A stretch of 64,000 nt of DNA. Origin: Mycobacterium marinum. GTDB taxonomy: Bacteria; Actinomycetota; Actinomycetes; Mycobacteriales; Mycobacteriaceae. This document shows positions 53,164 through 61,430 of the stretch, piece by piece. The notes under the pieces are model-generated. The model searched no databases and was not told where the DNA came from. It saw only the letters and a program-made list of their open reading frames with translations. Position 1 is the first letter of the stretch, and every line of letters begins with the position of its first letter. The DNA is taken from assembly GCF_003391395.1 (NCBI RefSeq), contig NZ_CP024190.1:5022001-5086000 (forward strand), in the 5' to 3' direction. The translations under genes were made by a program, and so were the position numbers.

Positions 53164-54261
53164 TCACGGCTCGCCCAGCCGCCGTACCGCGGCGGCGATC
53201 CGCTCCTTGGTGGCGGTCAACGCCACCCGCACATGTTGGGCCCCCGCCGGACCGTAGAACTCACCGGGGGCCACCAGAATGCCGCGCTCGGCCAGCCAGG
53301 CAACCGTGTCCCGGCATCCTTCGCCGCGTGTCGCCCAGAGGTACAGGCCAGCCTCGGAATGGTCGACGCTGAACCCCGCGGAGGTCAACGCCGGCAGCAG
53401 CACCGCACGTCGTTGCGCATATCGCTCCCGCTGCTGCTTTTCGTGATCGTCATCGTCCAGGGCTGCGACCATGGCGGCCTGCACCGGCGTCGGCACCATC
53501 ATCCCGGCATGTCTGCGCACCGCCAACAGCTCGGCGATCAGTTCCGGATCCCCGGCGACAAAACCCGCGCGGTACCCGGCCAACGACGAACTCTTCGACA
53601 GCGAGTGCACTGCCAGCAACCCGGTGTGATCGCCACCGCACACCGCCGGATGCAGCACCGACAGCGGCTGGGCATCCCAGGCCAAGCCCAGATAGCACTC
53701 GTCAGAGGCCACGATGACGCCCCGTCCGCGCGCCCACTCGACTACCTTCTGCAGGTGCTCCATGCCCAGCACACGGCCGGTGGGGTTGCTCGGAGAGTTC
53801 AAATACAGCAGGGCCGGCGATTGCGGGCCCAACTGAGTCAACGAGTCAGCCCGCTGCACCCGCGCGCCCGCCAGCCGCGCACCCACCTCATAGGTCGGGT
53901 ACGCCAGCTCCGGAACCACCACCGCATCCGCGGACCCCAGACCCAGCAGTGTCGGCAACCAGGCGATGAACTCCTTGGTGCCGATCACCGGCAGGACCGC
54001 CGACTCGGCCAGCTCGGTGATGCCGTACCGGCGAGCCAAGGCGGCCACTGCGGATTCCCTCAGGCCAGCGGTGCCCGCGGTGGCGGGATAGCCCGGCGAG
54101 AAGGCGGCGGCCGTCAGCGCTTCTTGGACCAGCGGCGCGACGGGATCCACCGGGGTACCGACGGAGAGATCGACGATGCCGTCCGGATGCGCCCCGGCCC
54201 GCGCTTTCGCCTCGGCCAACGTGTCCCAGGGGAATTCCGGTAGTGACGCTGAAACGCGCAA
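53164..54261 (-). CDS. dapC: N-succinyldiaminopimelate aminotransferase DapC
   Basis: A 365-residue fold-type I PLP aminotransferase matching Rv1178. Visible residues are LYLNSPSNPTGRVL, ASDECYLGLAWD (PLP Asp region) and HSLSKSSSLAGYRAGFVAG with the Schiff-base Lys. AQHVRVALTAT carries the substrate-carboxylate Arg. It converts N-succinyl-2-amino-6-ketopimelate to N-succinyl-diaminopimelate with glutamate, between DapD and DapE. The frame stays open upstream; conserved sequence starts at RVSASLPEFPWDTLAEAK. No ATG or GTG is near, so TTG 54261 with GGAG ten bases upstream is used. It is 29 bp downstream of fdxC and likely cotranscribed. Confidence 0.9.
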   Translation of the reverse strand: MRVSASLPEFPWDTLAEAKARAGAHPDGIVDLSVGTPVDPVAPLVQEALTAAAFSPGYPATAGTAGLRESAVAALARRYGITELAESAVLPVIGTKEFIAWLPTLLGLGSADAVVVPELAYPTYEVGARLAGARVQRADSLTQLGPQSPALLYLNSPSNPTGRVLGMEHLQKVVEWARGRGVIVASDECYLGLAWDAQPLSVLHPAVCGGDHTGLLAVHSLSKSSSLAGYRAGFVAGDPELIAELLAVRRHAGMMVPTPVQAAMVAALDDDDHEKQQRERYAQRRAVLLPALTSAGFSVDHSEAGLYLWATRGEGCRDTVAWLAERGILVAPGEFYGPAGAQHVRVALTATKERIAAAVRRLGEP

Positions 54262-54290
54262 GCTGCGGCTCCGGGGATCTAGTGGCCCGC

Positions 54291-54617
54291 TCAGTCTTCT
54301 TCGCCCTGCGGCGGCAGATCCTTGACCACCTGGGGGTCGTTCTCGGTCATACCGACCTTGGCGGCGCCGCCGGGAGAGCCAAGTTCTGCGAAGAAATCTG
54401 CGTTGATCTGCGTGTACTGGCTCCACTGCTCAGGCACATCGTCTTCGTAGTAGATCGCTTCGACGGGACAGACCGGTTCGCAGGCTCCACAGTCGACGCA
54501 TTCGTCGGGGTGGATGTAGAGCATCCGGGCACCTTCATAGATGCAGTCGACCGGGCATTCTTCGATGCATGCCTTGTCCTTGATGTCGACGCAAGGTTCG
54601 GCGATCGTGTACGTCAC
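54291..54617 (-). CDS. fdxC: seven-iron ferredoxin FdxC
   Basis: A 108-residue 7Fe ferredoxin matching Rv1177. The N-terminal segment CVDIKDKACIEECPVDCIY holds cysteines of the 3Fe-4S cluster. CVDCGACEPVCPVEAIYY holds the 4Fe-4S CxxCxxCxxxCP set. The C-terminal extension GSPGGAAKVGMTENDPQVVKDLPP is typical of actinobacterial FdxC. It carries electrons at low potential, for example to P450 systems. Start GTG 54617 has GAGGAG upstream. It is divergent from the padR-fadH unit across a region with palindromes. Confidence 0.95.
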   Translation of the reverse strand: MTYTIAEPCVDIKDKACIEECPVDCIYEGARMLYIHPDECVDCGACEPVCPVEAIYYEDDVPEQWSQYTQINADFFAELGSPGGAAKVGMTENDPQVVKDLPPQGEED

Positions 54618-54731
54618 GGACGTCTCCTCAACGTGTCCTTTGAGTACTGCTTGATGTGGGCTGTTACTCGCCTGGACCCGGGCTTCTTCCGAGCCACGGT
54701 TAGGCCGAGCGTTCGGTTACTGATACTAGAC

Positions 54732-54800
54732 GTTGCATATACAACACAACTAATTGGCACGCTCGTCGGGGTCCGCCGCCTATATGCACCTAGTTGCATA
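54732..54800. promoter_or_regulatory. candidate PadR operators between fdxC and padR
   Basis: Two imperfect palindromes are present: GTTGCATATACAAC (54732-54745) and TATGCACCTAGTTGCATA (54783-54800, arms TATGCA/TGCATA). They share TTGCATA. AT-rich dyads of this sort are typical PadR sites, and the second lies 31 bp before the padR GTG. Confidence 0.55.
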
Positions 54801-54830
54801 GCGCCCCGGGGTGCGATCTATGCTGCGCGG

Positions 54831-55397
54831 GTGGCACTACCACACGCGATATTGGTATCGCTGTCCGAACAGGCCGGCTCGGGCTATGAACTGGCCCACC
54901 GATTCGATCGCTCCATCGGACACTTCTGGACCGCCACCCACCAGCAGATCTATCGCACATTGCGGTTGATGGAGAGCAACGGCTGGGTGCATGCCAAGCC
55001 CGTGGTCCAGCACGGCCGACCCGATAAGAAGGTCTATTCGGTATCCGACAATGGTCGCCAGGAGTTGGCCCGCTGGATCGCTGAGCCACCCAGCCCGACC
55101 CGTCCTGGCCGCGCGAGCGCGCTGACCGACAGCAGCACTCGCGACATCGCGGTCAAGCTGCGCGGTGCCGTATATGGCGATAGGGAAACGCTGCGCAGCC
55201 AAGTCGCCGCGCTGCGCGCCGAACGTGTCCAGGCGCTAGACACCTACCGCGGAATCGAAAAGCACAGCTTTCCGGATCCGTCGGCACTCAGTGGCGCCGC
55301 GTTGCATCAGTACGTCGTGCTGCGCGGCGGAATCCGGGCCGAAGAAAGTGCCATCGAATGGCTCGGCGAGGTAGCTCAAGCACTCGAGGAGAAATGA
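54831..55397 (+). CDS. PadR-family transcriptional regulator (Rv1176c-type)
   Basis: A 188-residue PadR protein. The winged helix is ALPHAILVSLSEQAGSGYELAHRFDRSIGHFWTATHQQIYRTLRLMESNGWV, followed by the wing GRPDKKVYSVSDNGRQEL. The C-terminal dimerisation helices (SQVAALRAERVQALDTYRGIEKH) follow. Start GTG 54831 gives the Rv1176c length. Its stop codon overlaps the fadH start, so the regulator and the reductase are coupled. It likely autoregulates through the dyads upstream and may also affect fdxC. Confidence 0.9.
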   Translation: MALPHAILVSLSEQAGSGYELAHRFDRSIGHFWTATHQQIYRTLRLMESNGWVHAKPVVQHGRPDKKVYSVSDNGRQELARWIAEPPSPTRPGRASALTDSSTRDIAVKLRGAVYGDRETLRSQVAALRAERVQALDTYRGIEKHSFPDPSALSGAALHQYVVLRGGIRAEESAIEWLGEVAQALEEK

Positions 55398-57421
55398 TGA
55401 CCAGTCCCTACCCAAATCTGTTGTCTCCGTTGGATCTCGGGTTCACCACACTGCGTAACCGCGTGGTCATGGGTTCGATGCACACTGGATTGGAGGACCG
55501 GTCCAAGGACACCGACCGACTCGCCGAGTACTTCGCCGAGCGGGCCCGCGGTGGCGTCGGAATGCTGATCACCGGCGGGTACGCACCCAATCGCACCGGT
55601 TGGCTCTACCCGTTCGCCTCCGAACTGGTGACGCCGGCCGAGGCCCGGCGGCACCGGCGCATCACCGGTGCGGTGCACGACGCGGACGCCAAGATCCTGC
55701 TCCAGGTCCTGCACGCGGGACGCTATGCGTATCACCCCCTTTCGGTCAGCGCTTCCTCGATCAAGGCCCCGATCAATCCGTTTCGGCCGCGCAAACTGAC
55801 CTCGCGCGGCGTGGAAGCCACCATCGCGGACTTCGCGCGATGCGCACAGCTGGCCCAAGAAGCGGGCTACGACGGGGTCGAAATCATGGGCAGCGAAGGG
55901 TATCTGCTCAACCAGTTTCTGGCACCCCGAACCAACAAGCGCACCGACTCGTGGGGCGGGACACCGGCCAAGCGCCGCCGATTCCCCGTCGAGATCGTCC
56001 GGCGCACCCGCGCCGCGGTCGGCCCCGACTTCATCATCTGCTACCGGATGTCGATGGCCGACTATGTCGAGGGCGGCCAGAGCTGGGACGAAATCGTGGC
56101 GTTGGCAACCGAACTGGAATCAGCCGGTGCCACGATCATCAACTCCGGTTTCGGGTGGCACGAGGCGCGAATTCCAACGATCGTCACCTCGGTGCCCAGC
56201 GGCGCGTTCGTCGACATCAGCAATGCGGTAGCCGAGCAGGTCAGCATCCCGGTGATGACATCCAACCGGATCAACATGCCTCAGGCCGCCGAGCAGATCC
56301 TGGCCGACACCGACGTGGCGCTGATATCGATGGCCAGACCGATGCTGAGCGACCCGGAATGGGTGCTCAAAGCGCAGTCCGGCCGGGTCGACGAGATCAA
56401 CACCTGCATCGCGTGCAATCAGGCCTGCCTTGATCATGTCTTCGTCAAGAAGAAGGTGTCCTGTCTGCTCAACCCCCGAGCCGGACACGAAACGCTGTTG
56501 ACGCTGTCCCCCACCCAACGTGCCCGCACCGTGGCCGTCGTCGGGGCCGGCCCCGCCGGCCTGGCGGCGGCGGTCGCCACCGCCCAGCGGGGCCACCGGG
56601 TGACATTGTTTGAGGCCAACGACTTCATCGGCGGCCAGTTCGACCTGGCCCGTCGCATTCCGGGTAAGGAGGAATTCAACGAAACCATTCGGTATTTCTC
56701 CACGATGTTGGCCAAGCACGGCGTCGACGTACGGCTGGCTACCCGGGCCACGGCCGACGAGCTGACCGGCTACGACGAGGTGGTGCTGGCCACCGGCGTG
56801 GCACCCCGGATACCGGCCATCCCCGGCATTGCGCACGCCAAGGTATTGACCTACACCGAGGCGATCACCGGCGCCAAGCCGGTCGGGCCGAGCGTGGCTG
56901 TCGTCGGCGCGGGCGGCATCGGGTTTGACGTCACCGAACTCCTGATCACCGAATCGTCGCCCACCCTGAACCTCAAGGAATGGAAGGCTGAGTGGGGCGT
57001 TGTCGATCCACAGGAGGCCCGCGGCGCCCTGACCACTGCGCTGCCGACTCCGGCAGCCCGTGAGGTGTATCTGCTGCAGCGCACCAAGGGGCCACAGGGA
57101 AAGCGCCTGGGCAAGACCAGCGGCTGGGTGCACCGCGCTTCGGTCAAGGCAAAAGGGGTTCACCAGCTCTCCGGGGTGAACTACGAGCGGATCAGCGACG
57201 ACGGCCTGCACATCAGTTTTGGCCCGGACCGGCAGCGGCCGCAGCTGCTCGCGGTGGACAGCGTGGTGATTTGCGCGGGCCAGGAACCGGTGCGCGACCT
57301 GGAGACCGACCTGCGCAGCGACGGCGTTGACCCACACATCATCGGCGGTGCGGCACTGGCCGCGGAGTTGGACGCCAAACGCGCCATCAAACAGGGCACC
57401 GAGCTTGCCGCCCGCCTGTGA
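55397..57421 (+). CDS. fadH: NADPH-dependent 2,4-dienoyl-CoA reductase FadH
   Basis: A 674-residue enzyme of the Old Yellow Enzyme/FadH class, the same length as Rv1175c. The N-terminal FMN TIM barrel has LGFTTLRNRVVMGSMHTGLEDR, LQVLHAGRYA, GYDGVEIMGSEGYLLNQFLAPRTNKRTD and ISMARPMLSDPE. A 4Fe-4S motif follows, NTCIACNQACLDHVFVKKKVSCLLNP. The FAD domain is TVAVVGAGPAGLAAAVATAQRGHRVTLFEA and the NADPH domain PSVAVVGAGGIGFDVTELL. It reduces 2,4-dienoyl-CoA from unsaturated fatty-acid breakdown. Tandem ATGs occur at 55394 and 55397; the second matches the H37Rv start. GAGGAG precedes. Confidence 0.94.
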   Translation: MTSPYPNLLSPLDLGFTTLRNRVVMGSMHTGLEDRSKDTDRLAEYFAERARGGVGMLITGGYAPNRTGWLYPFASELVTPAEARRHRRITGAVHDADAKILLQVLHAGRYAYHPLSVSASSIKAPINPFRPRKLTSRGVEATIADFARCAQLAQEAGYDGVEIMGSEGYLLNQFLAPRTNKRTDSWGGTPAKRRRFPVEIVRRTRAAVGPDFIICYRMSMADYVEGGQSWDEIVALATELESAGATIINSGFGWHEARIPTIVTSVPSGAFVDISNAVAEQVSIPVMTSNRINMPQAAEQILADTDVALISMARPMLSDPEWVLKAQSGRVDEINTCIACNQACLDHVFVKKKVSCLLNPRAGHETLLTLSPTQRARTVAVVGAGPAGLAAAVATAQRGHRVTLFEANDFIGGQFDLARRIPGKEEFNETIRYFSTMLAKHGVDVRLATRATADELTGYDEVVLATGVAPRIPAIPGIAHAKVLTYTEAITGAKPVGPSVAVVGAGGIGFDVTELLITESSPTLNLKEWKAEWGVVDPQEARGALTTALPTPAAREVYLLQRTKGPQGKRLGKTSGWVHRASVKAKGVHQLSGVNYERISDDGLHISFGPDRQRPQLLAVDSVVICAGQEPVRDLETDLRSDGVDPHIIGGAALAAELDAKRAIKQGTELAARL

Positions 57422-57632
57422 TGGCTACCCGGCTACCCCATTTCGCCTACGGTGAAACTGCCCCAACCACGGCTCTGAACTGCGGATAGTTATAGCCGGA
57501 GAGAGTCCTCCGATACAAAGTTTGATAGGAGCAAACCCGCGGGGCCTGCTAGTCTTGATTCAAAGGCGGCAACCGCTGGGCAGATGTCGTCGCCGCGTTG
57601 GCGGTGCAATAGCTGGGGAAGGTGTCCACAAA

Positions 57633-57965
57633 ATGAGGCTGTCGTTAACGGGACTGGGTGTCGCCGCTGGTGCTTTCGCGTTGTCGTTGAGCGTCGGCGC
57701 GGGGGTCGCATCCGCAAGCCCACTGGATACGGTCATCAACACAACCTGCAACTACGGCCAGGTGATGGCGGCGCTGAACGCCACCGACCCTGGGGCCGCC
57801 GCGCAGTTCAACGCCTCGCCGGTGGCGCAGGGTTGGCTGCATTCGTTCCTGGCGTCGCCGCCGCCGCGGCGCGCGCAGATGGCCGCGCAGCTGCAGGCCA
57901 TGCCTGGGGCGTCGCAGTACGTCGGGCTGGTCGAGTCAGTCGCCTCGTCCTGCAACAACTACTGA
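57633..57965 (+). CDS. secreted low-molecular-weight antigen TB8.4 (Rv1174c-type)
   Basis: A 110-residue secreted protein, identical in length to Rv1174c. The signal peptide MRLSLTGLGVAAGAFALSLSVGAGVASASP ends in an ASA cleavage site. The mature part (PLDTVINTTCNYGQVMAALNATDPGAAAQFNASP to YVGLVESVASSCNNY) has two cysteines that can form one disulfide. It belongs to the haemophore-like helical family (small actinobacterial secreted proteins with CNxxQV and a C-terminal SCxNY). TB8.4 is a strong T-cell antigen. ATG 57633 follows GGGGAAGG. Confidence 0.93.
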   Translation: MRLSLTGLGVAAGAFALSLSVGAGVASASPLDTVINTTCNYGQVMAALNATDPGAAAQFNASPVAQGWLHSFLASPPPRRAQMAAQLQAMPGASQYVGLVESVASSCNNY

Positions 57966-58008
57966 GCGGAATAGGCGCCTCCCACGTTTCGGGGGCCGCA
58001 CACCACGT

Positions 58009-58063
58009 CACCTAGCGCTCGCGAGGGCTTCCGCGTTTATCGCTGACGTCTGAGCGCTAGGTG
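58009..58063. terminator. hairpin between TB8.4 and PE-chitinase genes
   Basis: CACCTAGCGCTC (58009-58020) pairs perfectly with GAGCGCTAGGTG (58052-58063). The 31-nt loop contains further complementarity (CGCGAGG...). It lies between convergent genes. Confidence 0.65.
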
Positions 58064-58174
58064 TCGCGCTGTTTTTGGGCAGCCGTAGCCGTTCTCATCG
58101 CGCCGTCGCCGCTGCGACCTCTCGTCAGCGTGATTGCGGATCTCATCCGGTGCCTGCGCAGTGCCGGGGTCGGG

Positions 58175-60859
58175 TCAGTCCAAAGCGGCCTGCTCGGCGG
58201 CGGCATCCTCCGCGAACTCATCGAAGATCTCGCTGAAATCCCACGCCTGTTGGCTCACTCCGCTGCTGGTATTCGACAGCTGCCCCACCGCTCCCGGGAA
58301 ATCGCGATTTGCCGACCACATGGATAGCCCGCCGAGGTTGTTCTCATCGGCGAAAGCAGCCAGCTTTTCGGCGTCGGCGAGGGTAAAGACCTCGCTCGGA
58401 TCGTCGTTGACGCCGATCATGGGTGTCACCTTGATCATCGCCCACGCGTCCTCGCTGGACATCGACGGATACAGCGTCATCAACTGGCCGTGGACGCTCT
58501 CGGCGGCTTGAATTGCGTAGTCACCCATCCTGCCCTCGTACTGCAGGCTGGGGTCGAAGTAGTCCATGGTCATGATGTTCACGCGGCCAACATCCACGCC
58601 ATTGTCGATGGCGATCTGCAGTGCTTGCACCCCGTTGGAGGTCAGACCCGTCGGCATCACGGGAAGGGTGTAGGAAACCTGGACCGGGGTCCCGGCAGCG
58701 GCCTGCTCCGCCTGCAGCATGGCGATCGCCTGGGCCTGGTTGGTCAGTGCTGGAACGTTATACAACGCCGCACCCTCAATGTCGAAGTCCAACTTATAGA
58801 TTCCGTAGGTGTCGGTGACCAATTGGTAGTCCGACGCTAGCGCGGTCGCGTTGGGAGCCGAAACAGCGAGCGGCTGGTTGGCTGCGCCACCGAAGGAGAT
58901 GGTTGGGTCGATACCGTTTTGCTGCATCTCGGCCATCGCGGAGGTAATCCACGGGTCGTCCAGCGAATAGAAAGTGCCCCAGGACGGATTGCCATCGGCA
59001 CCGGTGACGATGAAGCCCAGTGTGACGTCATCGATTCCCGCGTTGGCTGCACTCGCATAGTCGAACTTCGGCCAAAGTGTCATATCGACGTATGGAGAAA
59101 ACTCACCTACCGGGGCACCTCCGCTGCTAGTACCGGTGCCGCCGGTGCCGGTACCACCGGTGCCGGTACCACCGGTGCCGGTGCCACCACCGGTACTGGT
59201 GCCACCACCGGTACTGGTGCCGCCGCCGCTGGCAGGTTGTCCGTTAACCAGAACATTCGTCGGTTCGGAATAGGCGCCAGTGTGCATCGCTTGGAAGCCC
59301 ACCACGACCGAACCACCTGGCTCGATCGTTTGCGTCCAGGACTCCGGGGTCAGGGCGTAGTGCGTGCCAGTCTGCGTGAGCTGCCCGCTCCACACGCTGG
59401 TAATGGATTCGTTTGCAGGCAAATCGAATTCGACCTGCCAGTCAGTCAGCGCGGTATCCCCGGAATTGCTGATCGTGTAGTTCGCAACGAACCCGTTGTC
59501 CCACTGCGATGTCACCGTGTACGTTGCGGCAACCTTTCCGTCGCCGACCGTGCCGCCGGTACCACTTCCACCAGTGTCACCACCATCGCCAGTGCCGGTG
59601 CCGTCACCGGTGCCGCCCGTGTCACCGGTACCGCCCGTGTCACCGGTGCCGCCCGTGTCACCGGTACCGCCCGTGCCACCGGTACCACCCGTGCCACCGG
59701 TACCACCCGTGTCACCGGTACCGCCCGTGTCACCGGTTCCGCCCGTGTCACCGGTTCCGGTTCCGGTTCCCCCGGTATCACCAGTACCGCTCCCCGTACC
59801 ACCCGTATCACCGGTACCGCCGCTCCCGCTGCCAGTACCGCCGGTGCCAGTGCCACCGCCGTCGCCGGAACCACCGCCGCCAACGGATACTCCGTTGACG
59901 ATGAGATTCGTAGGCTCCGAGTAAGACCCAGTCTGCGCACCCTGGAAGCCAACGGTGACCGACCCGCCCGGCTCGATCGTCTGTGTCCAAGACTCAGGCG
60001 TCACCGTGTAGTGCGTGCCAGTCTGGACGAGCTGCCCATTCCACACATTGGTAATGGATTCGTCTGCAGGCAAATCGAATTCGATCTGCCAGTCGCTCGC
60101 CGCAGTATCCGCCGAGTTCGTGATCGTATAGCGCCCGATGAAGCCGCTGTCCCATTGCGATGTCAGCGAGTACGCCGCCGCCACGCCGCCGTCTCCGGTG
60201 GAGGCGCTACTGACTGTGGCGGTGGTAGCGGCTGCGCTACTCAGCGCGGCAACGCCACCACTTCCACCAAGTTCGCCACCGCCGGTCGCGGCAGCGGTCG
60301 TCGCACCGCTGGCGCCACCACTGCCGGCAGCGCCACCGCCACTGATTGCCCCGCCGTTGCCGGTTCCTCCGCTCATCACAGCGCTGGCGGCCGTGGTGTT
60401 GGTCGCACCAGCAGCGATGGAATTCGGGCTCACCGCCCCACCACTGGCGGCGGCCTGCCCGCTACTTGCGCCCTCGGCCGCCTGACCAGCGTTGCCGCCG
60501 CCACCGCTTTGCGCAGCCGAATCACCCTGCGCGCCACCACCACCCATCAGTGATCGAAGGACGCCAGATATCGAGGAGATGTTGGCCGCTTCGGCATGCT
60601 CATAGGATGCCGCACTCGCCGCCAAGGTCTGCAGGAAGCGCTCGTGAAACGCCCCCGCTTGAGCGGTCGCCGTTTGATACTCCTGGGCAAACCCGCCGAA
60701 CCAAGATGCGACGGCTCCCGAAACCTCGTCGGCAGCCATTGCGGCTACCTTCTCCGTCCAACTCACCGCCGAATTGGCCGCATTCACCGCCGAGCCAACG
60801 GCCTCCAAATTCGTTGCTGCCCTGATAAATAACTCGGGGGTTACGATCAAAAAAGACAT
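58175..60859 (-). CDS. PE protein fused to two CBM2 domains and a GH18 chitinase-like domain
   Basis: An 894-residue modular protein from ATG 60859. Residues 1-95 are a PE domain (MSFLIVTPELFIRAATNLEAVGSAVNAAN ... FHERFLQTLAASAASYEHAEAAN). An Ala/Gly/Ser linker follows. There are two CBM2-like modules, each about 100 aa: SLTSQWDSGFIGRYTITNSADTAASDWQIEFDLP ... SWTQTIEPGGSVTVGFQG, and TVTSQWDNGFVANYTISNSGDTALTDWQVEFDLP ... SWTQTIEPGGSVVVGFQA. GTGDTGG-type repeats separate them, and a second GTG-rich linker leads to the catalytic domain. That domain has YKLDFDIEGAAL, matching the GH18 DxxDxDxE motif, then VNIMTMDYFDP and GGLSMWSANRDFP. It would bind and hydrolyse chitin-like or other N-acetylhexosamine polymers, with PE-directed ESX export. 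The fusion is unusual. Confidence 0.88.
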   Translation of the reverse strand: MSFLIVTPELFIRAATNLEAVGSAVNAANSAVSWTEKVAAMAADEVSGAVASWFGGFAQEYQTATAQAGAFHERFLQTLAASAASYEHAEAANISSISGVLRSLMGGGGAQGDSAAQSGGGGNAGQAAEGASSGQAAASGGAVSPNSIAAGATNTTAASAVMSGGTGNGGAISGGGAAGSGGASGATTAAATGGGELGGSGGVAALSSAAATTATVSSASTGDGGVAAAYSLTSQWDSGFIGRYTITNSADTAASDWQIEFDLPADESITNVWNGQLVQTGTHYTVTPESWTQTIEPGGSVTVGFQGAQTGSYSEPTNLIVNGVSVGGGGSGDGGGTGTGGTGSGSGGTGDTGGTGSGTGDTGGTGTGTGDTGGTGDTGGTGDTGGTGGTGGTGGTGGTGDTGGTGDTGGTGDTGGTGDGTGTGDGGDTGGSGTGGTVGDGKVAATYTVTSQWDNGFVANYTISNSGDTALTDWQVEFDLPANESITSVWSGQLTQTGTHYALTPESWTQTIEPGGSVVVGFQAMHTGAYSEPTNVLVNGQPASGGGTSTGGGTSTGGGTGTGGTGTGGTGTGGTGTSSGGAPVGEFSPYVDMTLWPKFDYASAANAGIDDVTLGFIVTGADGNPSWGTFYSLDDPWITSAMAEMQQNGIDPTISFGGAANQPLAVSAPNATALASDYQLVTDTYGIYKLDFDIEGAALYNVPALTNQAQAIAMLQAEQAAAGTPVQVSYTLPVMPTGLTSNGVQALQIAIDNGVDVGRVNIMTMDYFDPSLQYEGRMGDYAIQAAESVHGQLMTLYPSMSSEDAWAMIKVTPMIGVNDDPSEVFTLADAEKLAAFADENNLGGLSMWSANRDFPGAVGQLSNTSSGVSQQAWDFSEIFDEFAEDAAAEQAALD
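59600..59860. repeat. short tandem repeats encoding the Gly-Thr linker
   Basis: Repeats of 9 and 18 bp around the unit CCGCCCGTGTCACCGGTA encode GGTGDT-type residues between the two CBM2 modules. Near-identical units make this tract prone to length variation. Confidence 0.8.
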
Positions 60860-61430
60860 AATCCGTCCTTGCCGATCGGTGTGCCACGACCCAGCTAGGT
60901 ATTGAGAAGTGTTGAAGCGTCTATTGTTAACATCGACATTCTCAGCCGACAAGGCCCGGCGCACTTTTGTCGGTTATTCGACAAACTCGGCACATTGCCC
61001 GGGTTTACCAACACGACAACCGCCCGCGAGTGCCCCGACTCCGCGCTGCCCTAACAGCCACCCCGGCAAGCATCGCGCCAATCGGGGCAGACACTCAAAC
61101 TTCCTGCACGGCAATGCCATCTACCTGCGGACGCCCACCGCAGTCCAGTCGATCAGTTCCGATGAGGGAGATGAGCGCCGTTCCTGAGTGCGGTGCGCGA
61201 GAATACACATCGGCGACAAATGACACCGCACGCAATTGAGCCTTCTTCCGCCGAGCTCGTGATTGCCCAACCGCGATGCCCGCTACGCGCGTTCGGCGCA
61301 GCGGCGTGCAACTGTCCGACGATATCCGCGGACAACTCTAATAGCTTGCGCGGCAGTATAACTCCACAGCAGTCGGCGCGGCGCCCATTAACGTAATCTC
61401 CGGAGGAAACCACCGGGTGCCGGCGACTCG
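60860..61430. other. non-coding gap between PE-chitinase start and fbiC end
   Basis: About 570 bp. The PE-chitinase promoter must be in the left part (AT-richer, 60890-60960). I see no conserved ORF or RNA in the rest. Confidence 0.45.

Noticed and set aside
59496..59924. Pro/Val-rich open frame opposite the PE-chitinase linker.
   Set aside because: It is the complement of the GTGDTGG repeat and has no start signal or homology.
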